Positions 28,183-36,832 of a DNA stretch of 59,464 nt are shown here, piece after piece. Under the pieces are notes generated by a model, which was not told the DNA's origin, did not search any database, and saw nothing but the letters and a program-made list of their open reading frames with translations. Where the stretch lies: contig NZ_CANPVO010000045.1 of assembly GCF_947581785.1 (NCBI RefSeq), positions 1 through 59,464 on the forward strand. The letters run 5' to 3'. The position numbers were made by a program, and so were the translations under genes. The DNA comes from Candidatus Palauibacter polyketidifaciens (GTDB taxonomy: Bacteria > Gemmatimonadota > Gemmatimonadetes > Palauibacterales > Palauibacteraceae). Every line of letters begins with the position of its first letter. The stretch's first letter is position 1.

Positions 28183-28398
28183 CTAGGCAGTTTCGTATGG
28201 AGACCGCATGAAACGTGCGGCGACATAAACAGAATCGTCGAGAACTTCCTCTGGCATGCGATGAACGCATAGGCGCATGCGGAACAAGCGGTTGCCGCCA
28301 TCATCGTCCAGTCTTGCGCACACACCGGACCGCACCACACCGACCAGAAACTCCCGCGCGCGGTCGGTGCCTTCACTGCTGTGAAGGACGCAACGCAA
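28183..28398 (-). CDS. Possible small protein or gene remnant
   Basis: A 71-codon frame with a TTG start and no clear Shine-Dalgarno. The middle reads plausibly (REFLVGVVRSGVCARLDDDGG, RMRLCVHRMPEEVLDDSVYVA) with mixed residues rather than the Arg/Pro bias of shadow frames here. No domain is recognised. It lies between repeat copies 2 and 3. It could be the end of a decayed gene, because the frame has a stop just upstream of the TTG. Confidence 0.3.
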   Translation of the reverse strand: MRCVLHSSEGTDRAREFLVGVVRSGVCARLDDDGGNRLFRMRLCVHRMPEEVLDDSVYVAARFMRSPYETA

Positions 28399-28457
28399 AC
28401 CGACTCATCGCGGGGATTGGATTAGTCGTTTCAATTGGGTCGCTCCGTTCGGAAGGT

Positions 28458-28480
28458 CGGCGTCGCGTGAGGGAGAGTCT
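28458..28480 (+). repeat. Short interspersed repeat, copy 3
   Basis: CGGCGTCGCG-TGAG-GGAGAGTCT. Nearest to copy 1 in sequence (one gap, few substitutions), 318 bp after copy 2 and 91 bp before the comM stop. Confidence 0.6.
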
Positions 28481-28570
28481 GGTGTCACAAAACCAAAGCG
28501 GCTCCCTAGAAGCGTAGACAGGATCGCCATCCCACGAGCCTCTGCTCCGAACTCCATGGCGCCCGTGACC

Positions 28571-30106
28571 TTAGCAGGGTCCGCGGAAACGAATCGCTTC
28601 GGCGACGTGGTCTTCGGATACGCGGCCCCGTCCCTCCAGGTCTGCGATGGTTCGGGCGACGCGAAGCGCGCGGTGGTAGCCGCGGGCCGTCAAGCCGAGA
28701 TGCGTCACGGCTTTCCGCAGGAGCGAACGGCCGCCGCGGTCGATCCGGCAGGCCTCCTCGAGACGGACTGGCGGGATCCGCGCGTTGATCGTTCCGTGAC
28801 GGCGGGCGGCGCGGGCCCGGGCCTTCGACACCCGGGTCCGCACGACCGCGCTCGTATCGCCGGACGCCGCTTGCGCGAGTTGCTCCCAGCGCACGGCCGG
28901 GACATCGACGAGCATGTCGATCCGGTCGAGGAGCGGTCCACTGACCCGGCGGCGGTAGCGCAGCACGGTTTCCTCGAGACAGCGGCAGCGGCCCGGCACG
29001 CCCAGGAAGCCGCACGGACAGGGGTTCATCGCCGCCACGAGGGTGAACTCGGCGGGAAAGCTGGCCGATCCGGCCGCGCGGACGATCCGCACCTGTCCTT
29101 CCTCGATCGGCTGGCGCAGCGCCTCCAGCGTGCGGCGCCCGAACTCCGGGAGTTCGTCGAGGAAGAGCACGCCGTGATGGGCAAGCGATGCCTCGCCCGG
29201 CCGCGGACGGGTCCCGCCCCCGATCAGCCCGGCCTCGCTGATGGAATGGTGCGGCGCCCGGAAGGGTCGGGCGCGCTTGAGTCCGGAACCGTCGGCCAGG
29301 AGGCCGGCGATGCTGTGGATCGCCGTCACGTCCACCGCCTCCCTTACGTCGAGAGTGGGGAGGAGACCGGGGAGGCAGCGGGCGAGGCTCGTCTTGCCCG
29401 AACCCGGGGAGCCCGAAAAAAGGAGGTTGTGCCCGCCGGCGGCCGCGATCTCCAGCGCCCGCTTGGCGACCGGCTGCCCCTTCACGGCCGACAAGTCGAA
29501 CCCGGGATCGTCAGGCGCGGGGTCACCCGAGGTCCGAGCGGCGGGGGATAGCAGCACCGCGGGTTCGCGCAACCGGGCCTTGCCATTCAGCGCGGCGAGG
29601 AGGTAGGTCAGCGACTCCGAGCCGCCCACGGCGATTCCTTCCGCCGCCGACGCCTCCCGCAGGTTCGCGACCGGCAGGAGGAGGCGCGCGACCTGCGGGT
29701 TCGCGGCCGCGAAAAGGGCGATCGGGAGGGCGCCCCGGATCGGGCGCAGCGAACCGTCGAGCCCGAGTTCGCCCACGGCCAGGGTCCCGTCGAGGGCGTC
29801 CTGAGGGAGGTCCCCCTTCGCGCACAGGATCCCGAGCATGATCGGCAGATCCAGCGCGGCCCCGGTCTTGGGAAGGTCCGCCGGCGCCAGGTTCACCGTG
29901 ATGCGCAACCCGGGAACGTGAAGGCCCAATTGGGCCGCGGCGGCCCGGATTCGCTCGCGGCCCTCGCGCACGGCGCTCTGCGCGAGGCCGACGATCTGCA
30001 TCAGCGGCGTCCCGTGGATCAGCGACACCTCGACGCTCACCGGCCGCACGTCGAGTCCCATCACCGCCGCCGACATCACCGAGGCCGACCCCACCCACTT
30101 TGCCAT
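28571..30106 (-). CDS. comM: YifB/ComM-family Mg-chelatase-like AAA+ ATPase
   Basis: About 511 residues. The N-terminal ChlI-like domain contains VEVSLIHGTPLMQIVGLAQ and ITVNLAPADLPKTGAALDLPI. Walker A is SGSPGSGKTSLARCLPGLLP, Walker B VLFLDELPEF, and NPCPCGFLGVPGRCRC supplies the Cys cluster typical of the family. ComM is a hexameric helicase that promotes branch migration in natural transformation; many homologues are simply called YifB. The start is placed at ATG 30106 (MAKWVGSASVMS) behind a GGGGAGG-type SD. The C-terminus RGYHRALRVARTIADLEG is complete. Confidence 0.95.
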   Translation of the reverse strand: MAKWVGSASVMSAAVMGLDVRPVSVEVSLIHGTPLMQIVGLAQSAVREGRERIRAAAAQLGLHVPGLRITVNLAPADLPKTGAALDLPIMLGILCAKGDLPQDALDGTLAVGELGLDGSLRPIRGALPIALFAAANPQVARLLLPVANLREASAAEGIAVGGSESLTYLLAALNGKARLREPAVLLSPAARTSGDPAPDDPGFDLSAVKGQPVAKRALEIAAAGGHNLLFSGSPGSGKTSLARCLPGLLPTLDVREAVDVTAIHSIAGLLADGSGLKRARPFRAPHHSISEAGLIGGGTRPRPGEASLAHHGVLFLDELPEFGRRTLEALRQPIEEGQVRIVRAAGSASFPAEFTLVAAMNPCPCGFLGVPGRCRCLEETVLRYRRRVSGPLLDRIDMLVDVPAVRWEQLAQAASGDTSAVVRTRVSKARARAARRHGTINARIPPVRLEEACRIDRGGRSLLRKAVTHLGLTARGYHRALRVARTIADLEGRGRVSEDHVAEAIRFRGPC

Positions 30107-30218
30107 TCTTCTTCGCTCCCCTCCCCGCAGCCTTGTAACTTCACCGTGAGTCATTGATCGGCGCCGGTCTCAACCGGTTCTCAAACAGGCCGGGAACGAG
30201 CGCAGGAACGAGGGCAGT

Positions 30219-30962
30219 TTGGCGAAGAGCGTGAGATCGTCGTGCGGCGGCGCCATCAGTCCGCGGGAAGACCGGGCGTCACCGCCGAGAGCGGTGAGGC
30301 TGCCGGGCGTGCTCCTGCTGAGTGCGCTGCTCGCGGGACTGCCGGCTCCCCCGCCGCTGAGCGCGCAGGAACTGGACGCGGGCCACCTGTATCTTCGCGA
30401 AGCCGGACGCCGGGTGGGGACGGAGCGCTTCCGGGTCTGGCGGACCGGGTCCACGGTGAACGCCGCCGCGAGCGTCGAGATGGTGCAGCGGACCGCATGG
30501 CTGGTGCGGCTCCAGATGGACCCGGACCTGCTCCCGGTGAAATACGAGATTCGCGAAGGGGTATCGGCTATCGTGAGCGGGGAGCGCTTCCCCGACCGGG
30601 TCCGCTTCCACTTCGCGACGCCGGAGGGCGAGCGCTGGAAGCAGTACCCGGTCCAGGATGCGGCCGCGATCCTCGAGCCGGGGGTCGCTCATCACTATCT
30701 CGTGCTCGTGCGTGCGCTCAGAGAAGCGCCGGACGGGCGGTTGACGGCGATCCTGCCCCTCGACGGGCGGACCGTGACCGTTCGCCTCGCCGCGCGGACG
30801 GGGGAGAGCGTCTCGCTCGGCGAGGAGTCGGTGGACGCGACCCGGTACGACGTGGACATGGAAGGCGCCCTGCACCGGGTGTGGCTCGACGCGGAAGACC
30901 GGCTCCTCCGCGTCCTGGACTCCGAGGGACGCGAGGCTCTGCGCGCCCCAGCCGGGGGCTGA
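30219..30962 (+). CDS. Secreted hypothetical protein (DUF6134-like)
   Basis: 247 residues. Around residues 25-50 a hydrophobic stretch (LPGVLLLSALLAGLPAPPPLSA) ends in AQELD, a Sec signal peptide. The true start may be a codon downstream of ATG 30219, since the first 25 residues are polar. The mature part is a beta-rich protein (GHLYLREAGRRVGTERFRVW, then repeated short strands such as VDATRYDVDMEGALHRVWLD). This recalls periplasmic proteins of the DUF6134/DUF3108 type that bind hydrophobic ligands, but the match is weak. The next gene in the same direction is the YIP1 protein 56 bp away. Confidence 0.75.
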   Translation: MAKSVRSSCGGAISPREDRASPPRAVRLPGVLLLSALLAGLPAPPPLSAQELDAGHLYLREAGRRVGTERFRVWRTGSTVNAAASVEMVQRTAWLVRLQMDPDLLPVKYEIREGVSAIVSGERFPDRVRFHFATPEGERWKQYPVQDAAAILEPGVAHHYLVLVRALREAPDGRLTAILPLDGRTVTVRLAARTGESVSLGEESVDATRYDVDMEGALHRVWLDAEDRLLRVLDSEGREALRAPAGG

Positions 30963-30979
30963 GACAGACCACCGAGGGG

Positions 30980-31007
30980 TCAGAACAGAACGGTCAGAAC
31001 AGAACGG
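30980..31007 (+). repeat. 14-bp tandem repeat before the YIP1 gene
   Basis: Two exact copies of TCAGAACAGAACGG (30980-30993 and 30994-31007) immediately precede the GGAGGAG Shine-Dalgarno of the YIP1 gene. Confidence 0.8.
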
Positions 31008-31018
31008 AGGAGAAGAAG

Positions 31019-31762
31019 ATGGAACACCTTCCGGAATCGTCCGAGGCATCCGTGGAGGAGCACGCGATCCCCTCCCTGCCCGTGCGCATCGTGCAGGTCT
31101 TCGTCTCGCCGGCGGCGCTGTTCGATGCACTCCGCCAGCGGCCGGCCTGGATGGGCGCCACCCTGGCGCTGATCGGACTGAGCATCGCGCTTCAGTTCCT
31201 CACGCCCGTCATCGTCCCCGAAGAGGTATTGCGGAGGGCGGCGGAGGCCCGAATCGCGGACTTCATACCGGCGGGAGCCGACCCCGAGGTTCTGGAACAG
31301 CAGGTCGACGCGGCCGTAACCCCGGGAGTAGGCGTCGTCGTGGGCACGATCATCATGACGCCCCTCGTACTCTCGCTCATCGCGGGACTCCTCCTCATCG
31401 CGTTCAACGTCATGCTGGGGGGCGAAGCCAGCTTCAAGCAGCTGCTGAGCGCCGCCGCGCACGCGATGTACATCGGGACGGCGGGTGGGCTCGTTTCCAT
31501 CGGCCTGATGGCGGTCGGGGCCGAGATCGTGACGCTCTCGCCCGGTCTCTTCCTGCCCGAGATGGAGGGGTTCATCGGCAGGTTCCTAAACGGAATCAAC
31601 GTCTTCTCTGTTTGGACCTGCGGGGTGCTGGGGGTGGCGGTGAGCCGCTTCTATCCGGGCCGGTCCGTGGCGGCGGGCACGACGTATCTGCTCGTACTCT
31701 ACCTGATCTTCGTGGCGGCGGTCGCGGTGTTCGCGGGCCTGCTAGCCGGCCTGGCCGGCTAG
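31019..31762 (+). CDS. YIP1-family membrane protein
   Basis: 247 residues starting MEHLPESSEASVEEHA behind a GGAGGAG SD. A soluble N-terminus is followed by five hydrophobic segments. The VSPAALFDALRQRPAWMGATLAL opening is typical of bacterial Yip1/DUF1282 membrane proteins (in this family: short lead, F-x-x-L-x-x-x-P then TM1). Function is unknown. It lies just upstream of the MacAB-like export operon and may be cotranscribed, although a hairpin and an operator-like array separate them. Confidence 0.86.
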   Translation: MEHLPESSEASVEEHAIPSLPVRIVQVFVSPAALFDALRQRPAWMGATLALIGLSIALQFLTPVIVPEEVLRRAAEARIADFIPAGADPEVLEQQVDAAVTPGVGVVVGTIIMTPLVLSLIAGLLLIAFNVMLGGEASFKQLLSAAAHAMYIGTAGGLVSIGLMAVGAEIVTLSPGLFLPEMEGFIGRFLNGINVFSVWTCGVLGVAVSRFYPGRSVAAGTTYLLVLYLIFVAAVAVFAGLLAGLAG

Positions 31763-31763
31763 C
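31741..31763 (+). terminator. Perfect hairpin over the YIP1 stop codon
   Basis: GCTAGCCGGC-CTG-GCCGGCTAGC is a perfect 10-bp inverted repeat with a 3-nt loop covering the last codons and the TAG stop. No T-tract follows, so it may be a 3'-end stabiliser or a weak/Rho-assisted terminator. Confidence 0.5.
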
Positions 31764-31789
31764 AGGGGTGAAACCGCGCAGGTCGCCTC

Positions 31790-31817
31790 GACGTACCCGT
31801 GACGTATCGATGACGTA
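31790..31817 (+). promoter_or_regulatory. Three GACGTA direct repeats at 11-bp spacing upstream of the export operon
   Basis: GACGTA starts at 31790, 31801 and 31812, exactly one helical turn apart; the first two 11-bp units also share the flank (GACGTA-Y-C-S-R-T). It lies about 70 bp before the adaptor start codon. Such phased direct repeats are typical of operators for cooperatively binding regulators; the regulator is unknown. Confidence 0.45.
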
Positions 31818-31886
31818 CAGCCGGGGGCGGGCCATGCAGTCGCCCGGACCGCCCGCCGAATCTCGAAATAAAGGTCGTTGTACAGG

Positions 31887-33197
31887 ATGAAGAAAGCGAT
31901 CATCGCGGTCGTCGTGGTTGGGCTTCTCGCGACCATGGGATTCCTCGCCATGCAGCGGGAAGGGCGTGGCGCCGTCGAAGTCCGCGTAGAGGCCGTAGGG
32001 CTGCGGGATCTCATCGACGACGTCTCCGCGACAGGCCATATAGAACCCAAGACGCACGTGGACATCACGACCGACGTCGCCGGGCGGATCATCGAACTCC
32101 CGGTGGAGGAAGGGCAGGACGTGGAGGAGGGAGACCTCCTGCTTCAGATCGACCCGGCCCTCTTCCGCGCGGCGGTCAACCGGGCGGAGGCCGGGGTGGC
32201 GCAGGCGCAGGCCACCCTCGCCCAGCAGCGGGCGGCATACGAGCAGGCGCAGCGGGACGCGGATCGTCTCACGGCGTTGCAGGCGCGAGGGACCGACTTC
32301 GTGACCGAGGCGGAGGTTGAGCAGGCGGTGACAAACGCCGAGGTCCAGCACCGGCTCTTCGAGGCTTCGGAACATTCCGTGCAGCAGGCGGAGGCAAACC
32401 TCGACCAGGAGCGTGACCGGCTAGGGAAGACGACGATCCGGGCGCCCATGTCGGGCCGGATCACGCGGCTCAACGTCGAGCGCGGCGAGACCGCAATCGT
32501 CGGGACGATGAACAATCCGGGAAGCCTGCTCCTCACCGTCGCGGACCTGTCCGTCATGGAGGCCGTGATCGAGGTGGACGAAACGGACGTGCCCGACATT
32601 ACCATCGGCGACTCCGCGTATGTCGAGATCGACGCCTTCCCCAACCAGCGTTTCGTGGGGACCGTCACCGAGATCGGCAACAGCTCGATCGTCCCCCTTA
32701 ATCCCGCCACGTCCGGAGGTTCGGCCCAGGCGATCGACTTCGAGGTGCGCATCGAGCTTCGTGAGCCGCCCGAAGGGATCCGGCCGGACCTGTCCGCCAC
32801 AGCGGACGTGATCACGGCCACCCGCGACCAAGTGCCCAGCATCCCCATCACGGCGCTGACGCTGATGGATGCGGACGAATACGAGGAGATCCCGAACGAG
32901 AATCTGCCGAGCGCTCCGGGCTCCGACGCGGCGCGGGATATCGAGGGCGTCTTCGTCGTGGAGGGGAACATCGTCCGCTTCCGGCCCGTGGAGATCGGCA
33001 TCGCCGGAGAGAACTACTTCGAGGTCGTCTCGGGGATCGAACTCGGCACGACCGTGGTCTCCGGCTCGTTCCAGGCGATCCGCGAACTCGGCGACGGGAG
33101 CCGGATCCAGATCGACGGGCCGGGGCCCGGGGCCGCCGTCAACGGCGACGGCAGCGAAGGAAGCGACGCCGCGATCAACGGGGAGGACGGACGATGA
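31887..33197 (+). CDS. MacA-like periplasmic adaptor (HlyD/RND-type membrane fusion protein)
   Basis: About 436 residues. The N-terminal TM anchor ([21 protein letters not shown]) is followed by a barrel-sandwich domain ([22 protein letters not shown], then [19 protein letters not shown] half after the hairpin, here [18 protein letters not shown]). A long coiled-coil hairpin (about 75-170, Ala/Gln-rich) and a beta-barrel ([21 protein letters not shown]) come next. The C-terminus is Gly/Asp-rich. It pairs with the ATPase encoded with a 4-bp overlap. MacA-type adaptors connect MacB to an outer-membrane channel; no TolC gene is in the window. Confidence 0.93.
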   Translation: MKKAIIAVVVVGLLATMGFLAMQREGRGAVEVRVEAVGLRDLIDDVSATGHIEPKTHVDITTDVAGRIIELPVEEGQDVEEGDLLLQIDPALFRAAVNRAEAGVAQAQATLAQQRAAYEQAQRDADRLTALQARGTDFVTEAEVEQAVTNAEVQHRLFEASEHSVQQAEANLDQERDRLGKTTIRAPMSGRITRLNVERGETAIVGTMNNPGSLLLTVADLSVMEAVIEVDETDVPDITIGDSAYVEIDAFPNQRFVGTVTEIGNSSIVPLNPATSGGSAQAIDFEVRIELREPPEGIRPDLSATADVITATRDQVPSIPITALTLMDADEYEEIPNENLPSAPGSDAARDIEGVFVVEGNIVRFRPVEIGIAGENYFEVVSGIELGTTVVSGSFQAIRELGDGSRIQIDGPGPGAAVNGDGSEGSDAAINGEDGR

Positions 33198-34198
33198 GCG
33201 CGAACGGCCAGATGACGTCGATGATCGTCACGCGCGATCTCCGGAAGGACTACGTGATGGGCACGGAGACGGTGCACGCGCTGGCCGGCGTGGACATCGA
33301 GATCCTCCGGAACGAGTACGTGTCGATCATGGGACCCTCGGGCTCGGGCAAATCGACGCTCATGAACATGATCGGCTGCCTCGACTCCCCGACGAGCGGG
33401 GAATACGTCCTCAACGGGCAGGCGGTCCAGGACCTGAGCGACGACAACCTGGCCCGGATTCGAAACCGCGAGATCGGCTTCGTGTTCCAGACCTTCAACC
33501 TTCTGCCGCGGGCGACGGCGCTGCACAACGTGGAGTTGCCGCTGATCTACGCGGGGGTGTCGAGCAAGGACCGGCAGCGGAGGGCGGCGCACGCGCTCGA
33601 GATCGTGCAGTTGGCCGACCGGATGGACCACAAGCCCAACGAGTTGTCCGGCGGTCAGCGCCAGCGCGTGGCCATCGCGAGGGCGCTCGTCAACGACCCC
33701 TCGATCCTCCTCGCGGACGAGCCGACAGGCAACCTCGACTCCTCGACCTCCGAGGAGATCATGGATGTCTTCGACACGCTCCACGAGAACGGCCAGACCA
33801 TCATCATGGTCACGCACGAGTACGACATCGCGGCCCGCTCCCAGCGCGTGATCACGCTCGTCGACGGCAAGGTCGAGGCGCAGATGTCGGTGGACTACTA
33901 CCTCGCGCGCGGCCTCCAGCAGCCCACGGCGGCTCCGGCCGCGGCGGACCCGCCGGCGAGCCCGGAGGCCGAGACCGAGCCCGAGACGTCCCCGGAGGCC
34001 GAGCGCGCTCAAGCACCGTCCCTGAAGGCCGACGCCGCTCCAGCGCCGACGCTGGAGCCTGCTCCGGCACCGCCGCCGACAGCCGCTCCGGTGGACCCGG
34101 TGCCGCCGGAGGCCGCGCCTCCCGCCCCGGGAACGCGGCGTCCCATTTCGAACCCCTGGGCGCCCCCGCCCACGCCGCCCGCCGATGGCGGCCGCTAG
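33194..34198 (+). CDS. MacB/LolD-type ABC transporter ATP-binding protein with Pro/Ala/Glu-rich tail
   Basis: 334 residues. The nucleotide-binding domain occupies about 1-230: Walker [11 protein letters not shown]-loop [17 protein letters not shown], signature [15 protein letters not shown], Walker [13 protein letters not shown] and H-loop VTHEYD. This is the classic MacB/LolD class, except for about 105 extra C-terminal residues rich in Pro, Ala and Glu ([18 protein letters not shown]) with no counterpart in standard members. It overlaps the adaptor stop by 4 bp. It would power the permeases encoded next. Confidence 0.94.
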   Translation: MSANGQMTSMIVTRDLRKDYVMGTETVHALAGVDIEILRNEYVSIMGPSGSGKSTLMNMIGCLDSPTSGEYVLNGQAVQDLSDDNLARIRNREIGFVFQTFNLLPRATALHNVELPLIYAGVSSKDRQRRAAHALEIVQLADRMDHKPNELSGGQRQRVAIARALVNDPSILLADEPTGNLDSSTSEEIMDVFDTLHENGQTIIMVTHEYDIAARSQRVITLVDGKVEAQMSVDYYLARGLQQPTAAPAAADPPASPEAETEPETSPEAERAQAPSLKADAAPAPTLEPAPAPPPTAAPVDPVPPEAAPPAPGTRRPISNPWAPPPTPPADGGR

Positions 34199-34219
34199 CG
34201 GCCGCGCGACGCTCCGCCG

Positions 34220-35464
34220 ATGAGATTCTGGGAGGGCATTCGCCTGTCGCTGCAACAGGTATGGACGCAGAAGCTGAAGTCGTTCTTCGCGCTCCTCGGC
34301 ATCATCATCGGGATCACGTTTCTAATCGCCGTGATCACGATCGTTGAGGGCTTGAACAGCTATGTGCGCGACGATTTCGCGGGTTCCCTCTTCGGCGTGA
34401 ATACGTTCACGGTCGTGCGGCGTCCGCAGATCACCACTGGTCGCATCGATGAGGCCGAGCGACGCCGGCAGCGCCGCAATCCCCAACTCACCATGGAGGA
34501 CGTGGCGGTCGTGCGAGACGCGGCGCCCGACGCCCAATACCTGGCCTACTACGCGCGAGATGTCGCGGGCTCGGCTCGCTACGGGCAGTACGAGCGACGC
34601 AATGTCCTCATGGTCGGAGGTTCGCCGGAATACGAGGCGGTCCAGGGGTGGAAGGTGGTGGATGGGCGGGGGCTGACGCCGATCGATGACCAGCAGGCGC
34701 TTCCCGTCGCGGTCATCGGCGCCCAGATCGCCGAACGGCTCTTCCCCACGACATCGCCCATCGACAAGCGCATCCGGGCGGGCGGGCACGGCTTCAGGGT
34801 CGTCGGCGTGCTGGAGGCCGAGGGTGGCTTTGTGGGGAATCTGCGCGATGCGGCCATACTCGTTCCCTTCGAGACGTTTCAGCGCACGGTGGCGCGTCGG
34901 CGGCTGGAGGTCGACGGGATCACCGTCAAGATGGGATCGATCGACGAACTCGAGCCGGCCATGGCGGAGGTGGAGGGCGCGATGCGCTCCAACCGGCGCC
35001 TGCGGCCCTCCGAACCGAACAATTTCGGCATCGACACGTCGAGCGGGCTGCTCGATGCGTGGGAGACGATCAACCGGGTGCTGATGACGGCGCTCCCCGG
35101 GCTGGTCGGGATTTCGCTCGTGGTGGGCGGCATCGTGATCATGAACATCATGCTGCTCTCGGTCACGGACCGGACGCGCGAGATCGGGCTCCGCAAGTCT
35201 CTCGGAGCTCGGCGCCGCGACGTCCTCTTTCAGTTCCTGACCGAGGCGTCGACGCTCTCGATCGTGGGGGCGGCGCTCGGCATCGGGACCGGATTCGGGC
35301 TCGCGTTCATAATCGAGCGACTCTGGTCGCTCCCGACAGCGGTCTCGGTTCCGGCGATGATCATCTCCCTAATGCTCGGGCTCGGCGTCGGAATCGCCTC
35401 CGGACTCTACCCGGCGTATCGGGCGGCGCGGCTCGACCCGATCGAAGCCCTCAGGTTCGAGTGA
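34220..35464 (+). CDS. MacB/FtsX-type ABC transporter permease 1
   Basis: 414 residues with MacB topology. TM1 is near 20-42 ([21 protein letters not shown]), then comes a large periplasmic MacB_PCD domain (about 45-285), and three C-terminal helices in the FtsX domain ([46 protein letters not shown]..., [28 protein letters not shown]-type ending). The opening [20 protein letters not shown] resembles the canonical MacB permease. It is more divergent from the next two permeases than they are from each other. Confidence 0.92.
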   Translation: [414 protein letters not shown]

Positions 35465-35471
35465 GGCTGCG

Positions 35472-36758
35472 ATGAGCGGGCGCGGGCGCGGCATGGGGTT
35501 CATCGCGACGGTCACCGAGGGGATCGCCGTCGCCTTCGACTCGCTCGGGGCGAACAAGGTACGGAGCGGTCTCACGATCCTCGGGGTGACGATCGGAGTC
35601 CTCGTCGTCATGGTCATGGCGGCGGTGATCACCGGGATCAACCGGAGCTTCTCGGAGTTGATGGCCCCTGAGGGGGTCACGACCTTCTGGGTGGCGCACT
35701 TCGACTTTTCCTCCATGCAGATCAGCGGTCCGCTGGAGGAAGGCGAGGACGCCTTCTTCAAGAACCCTCCGCTCGAGCCTGAATGGACGAAGGAACTGGG
35801 CCGGATCGAGGGGATCCGGAGCGCGGCGCCGATCGTGGACCTCGCGGGGTCGGGATACGAGGCCTCCTCCGGCGGCGACCGGGTCGAGATCGGACTCTAC
35901 GGAGTTGGCGCCGACTACATCGAGATCTCGGGCGGAGATATCATCGCGGGCCGCTGGTTCACGCAGTCGGAGGCCGACCGGCGCGCTGCGGTCACCGTGA
36001 TCGACTCGGCCACGGCGGTGGAGCTGTTCGGCACGCGGGATCCGATCGGACGGGACATCCGCGTCAGCCGGGGCAGCGAGAACGCGAGGGTCCGCGTGGT
36101 CGGCATCTACAGGGTGCCCGCCAATCTCTTCGCCGGCCTGGTTTCGCACTACGTGTGGATGCCCTTTGCGACGGCCGACAAGCTGCTGCGGGTATGGGAT
36201 CGGCAGATCAGCTTCGTCGTGCGGCCGGAACCGGAGACGGAGCTGCAAACCGCGCTCGACGCGACCCGCGCCCGTATGCGGCAGTTGCGGGGATTGCAGA
36301 TCGGCGAGGAAGACGACTTCGCCATCATGACTCCCGATCAGATGATGGCGCTCTGGGGCCAGCTGACGAACGTGCTCTTCGCCGCCATGGTCGGCCTGTC
36401 GAGCATCGGGCTCATGGTCGGTGGTGTCGGCGTCATCGGCATCATGATGATCTCCGTCACGGAGCGGACCCGCGAGATCGGGCTCCGCAAGGCGATGGGC
36501 GGACGCCGCCGGGACATCATGTGGCAATTCCTCGTGGAAGCGGCCACGCTCACGCTGCTCGGCGGGGCGACGGGGATGGTGCTCGGAGGCGGGCTCGTGT
36601 GGATCGTGAACCAGGCCACGCCGCTCACCGCCGTCGTGCCGATGTGGTCGATCGTGGCCGCGCTGGCGGCCTCGATTCTGACCGGTATCGGCTTCGGACT
36701 CTACCCGGCCTCCCGGGCCGCGGGTCTGGACCCCATCGACGCGTTGCGTTACGAGTAG
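35472..36758 (+). CDS. MacB/FtsX-type ABC transporter permease 2
   Basis: 428 residues. TM1 ([20 protein letters not shown]) is followed by a MacB_PCD periplasmic domain and the C-terminal FtsX helices. The coupling segment is [20 protein letters not shown] and the ending [10 protein letters not shown]. It starts 7 bp after permease 1. It is closely similar to permease 3 along the whole length, with very high DNA identity over the C-terminal third. Confidence 0.92.
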   Translation: [428 protein letters not shown]

Positions 36759-36832
36759 TCCTCTCCCGCGGCGTTAAACGCGCGACCTGACTCCGGCACG
36801 CGACGGAAGCCGCGGGCGATGGGGAGGCGCGT

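Larger units (their letters stand above)
27435..28570. other. Accessory pocket between pabA and comM
   Basis: About 1.1 kb with visibly lower GC and more mixed codon use than its neighbours. It holds one convincing small gene (27839-28111), a weak second ORF (28183-28398) and three copies of a short repeat. In 27435-27777 and 28481-28570 I see no convincing gene, RNA or mobile-element protein; overlapping frames there (up to 120 codons) are Arg/Ser/Pro-rich and look non-coding. It ends at the comM stop. Confidence 0.6.

Noticed and set aside
27720..28480. Integron-like attC sites around the Cys-rich gene
   Set aside because: RYYYAAC- and GTTRRRY-like strings occur (for example near 27750) but not as paired, palindromic attC ends in the expected order, and no integrase gene is present.
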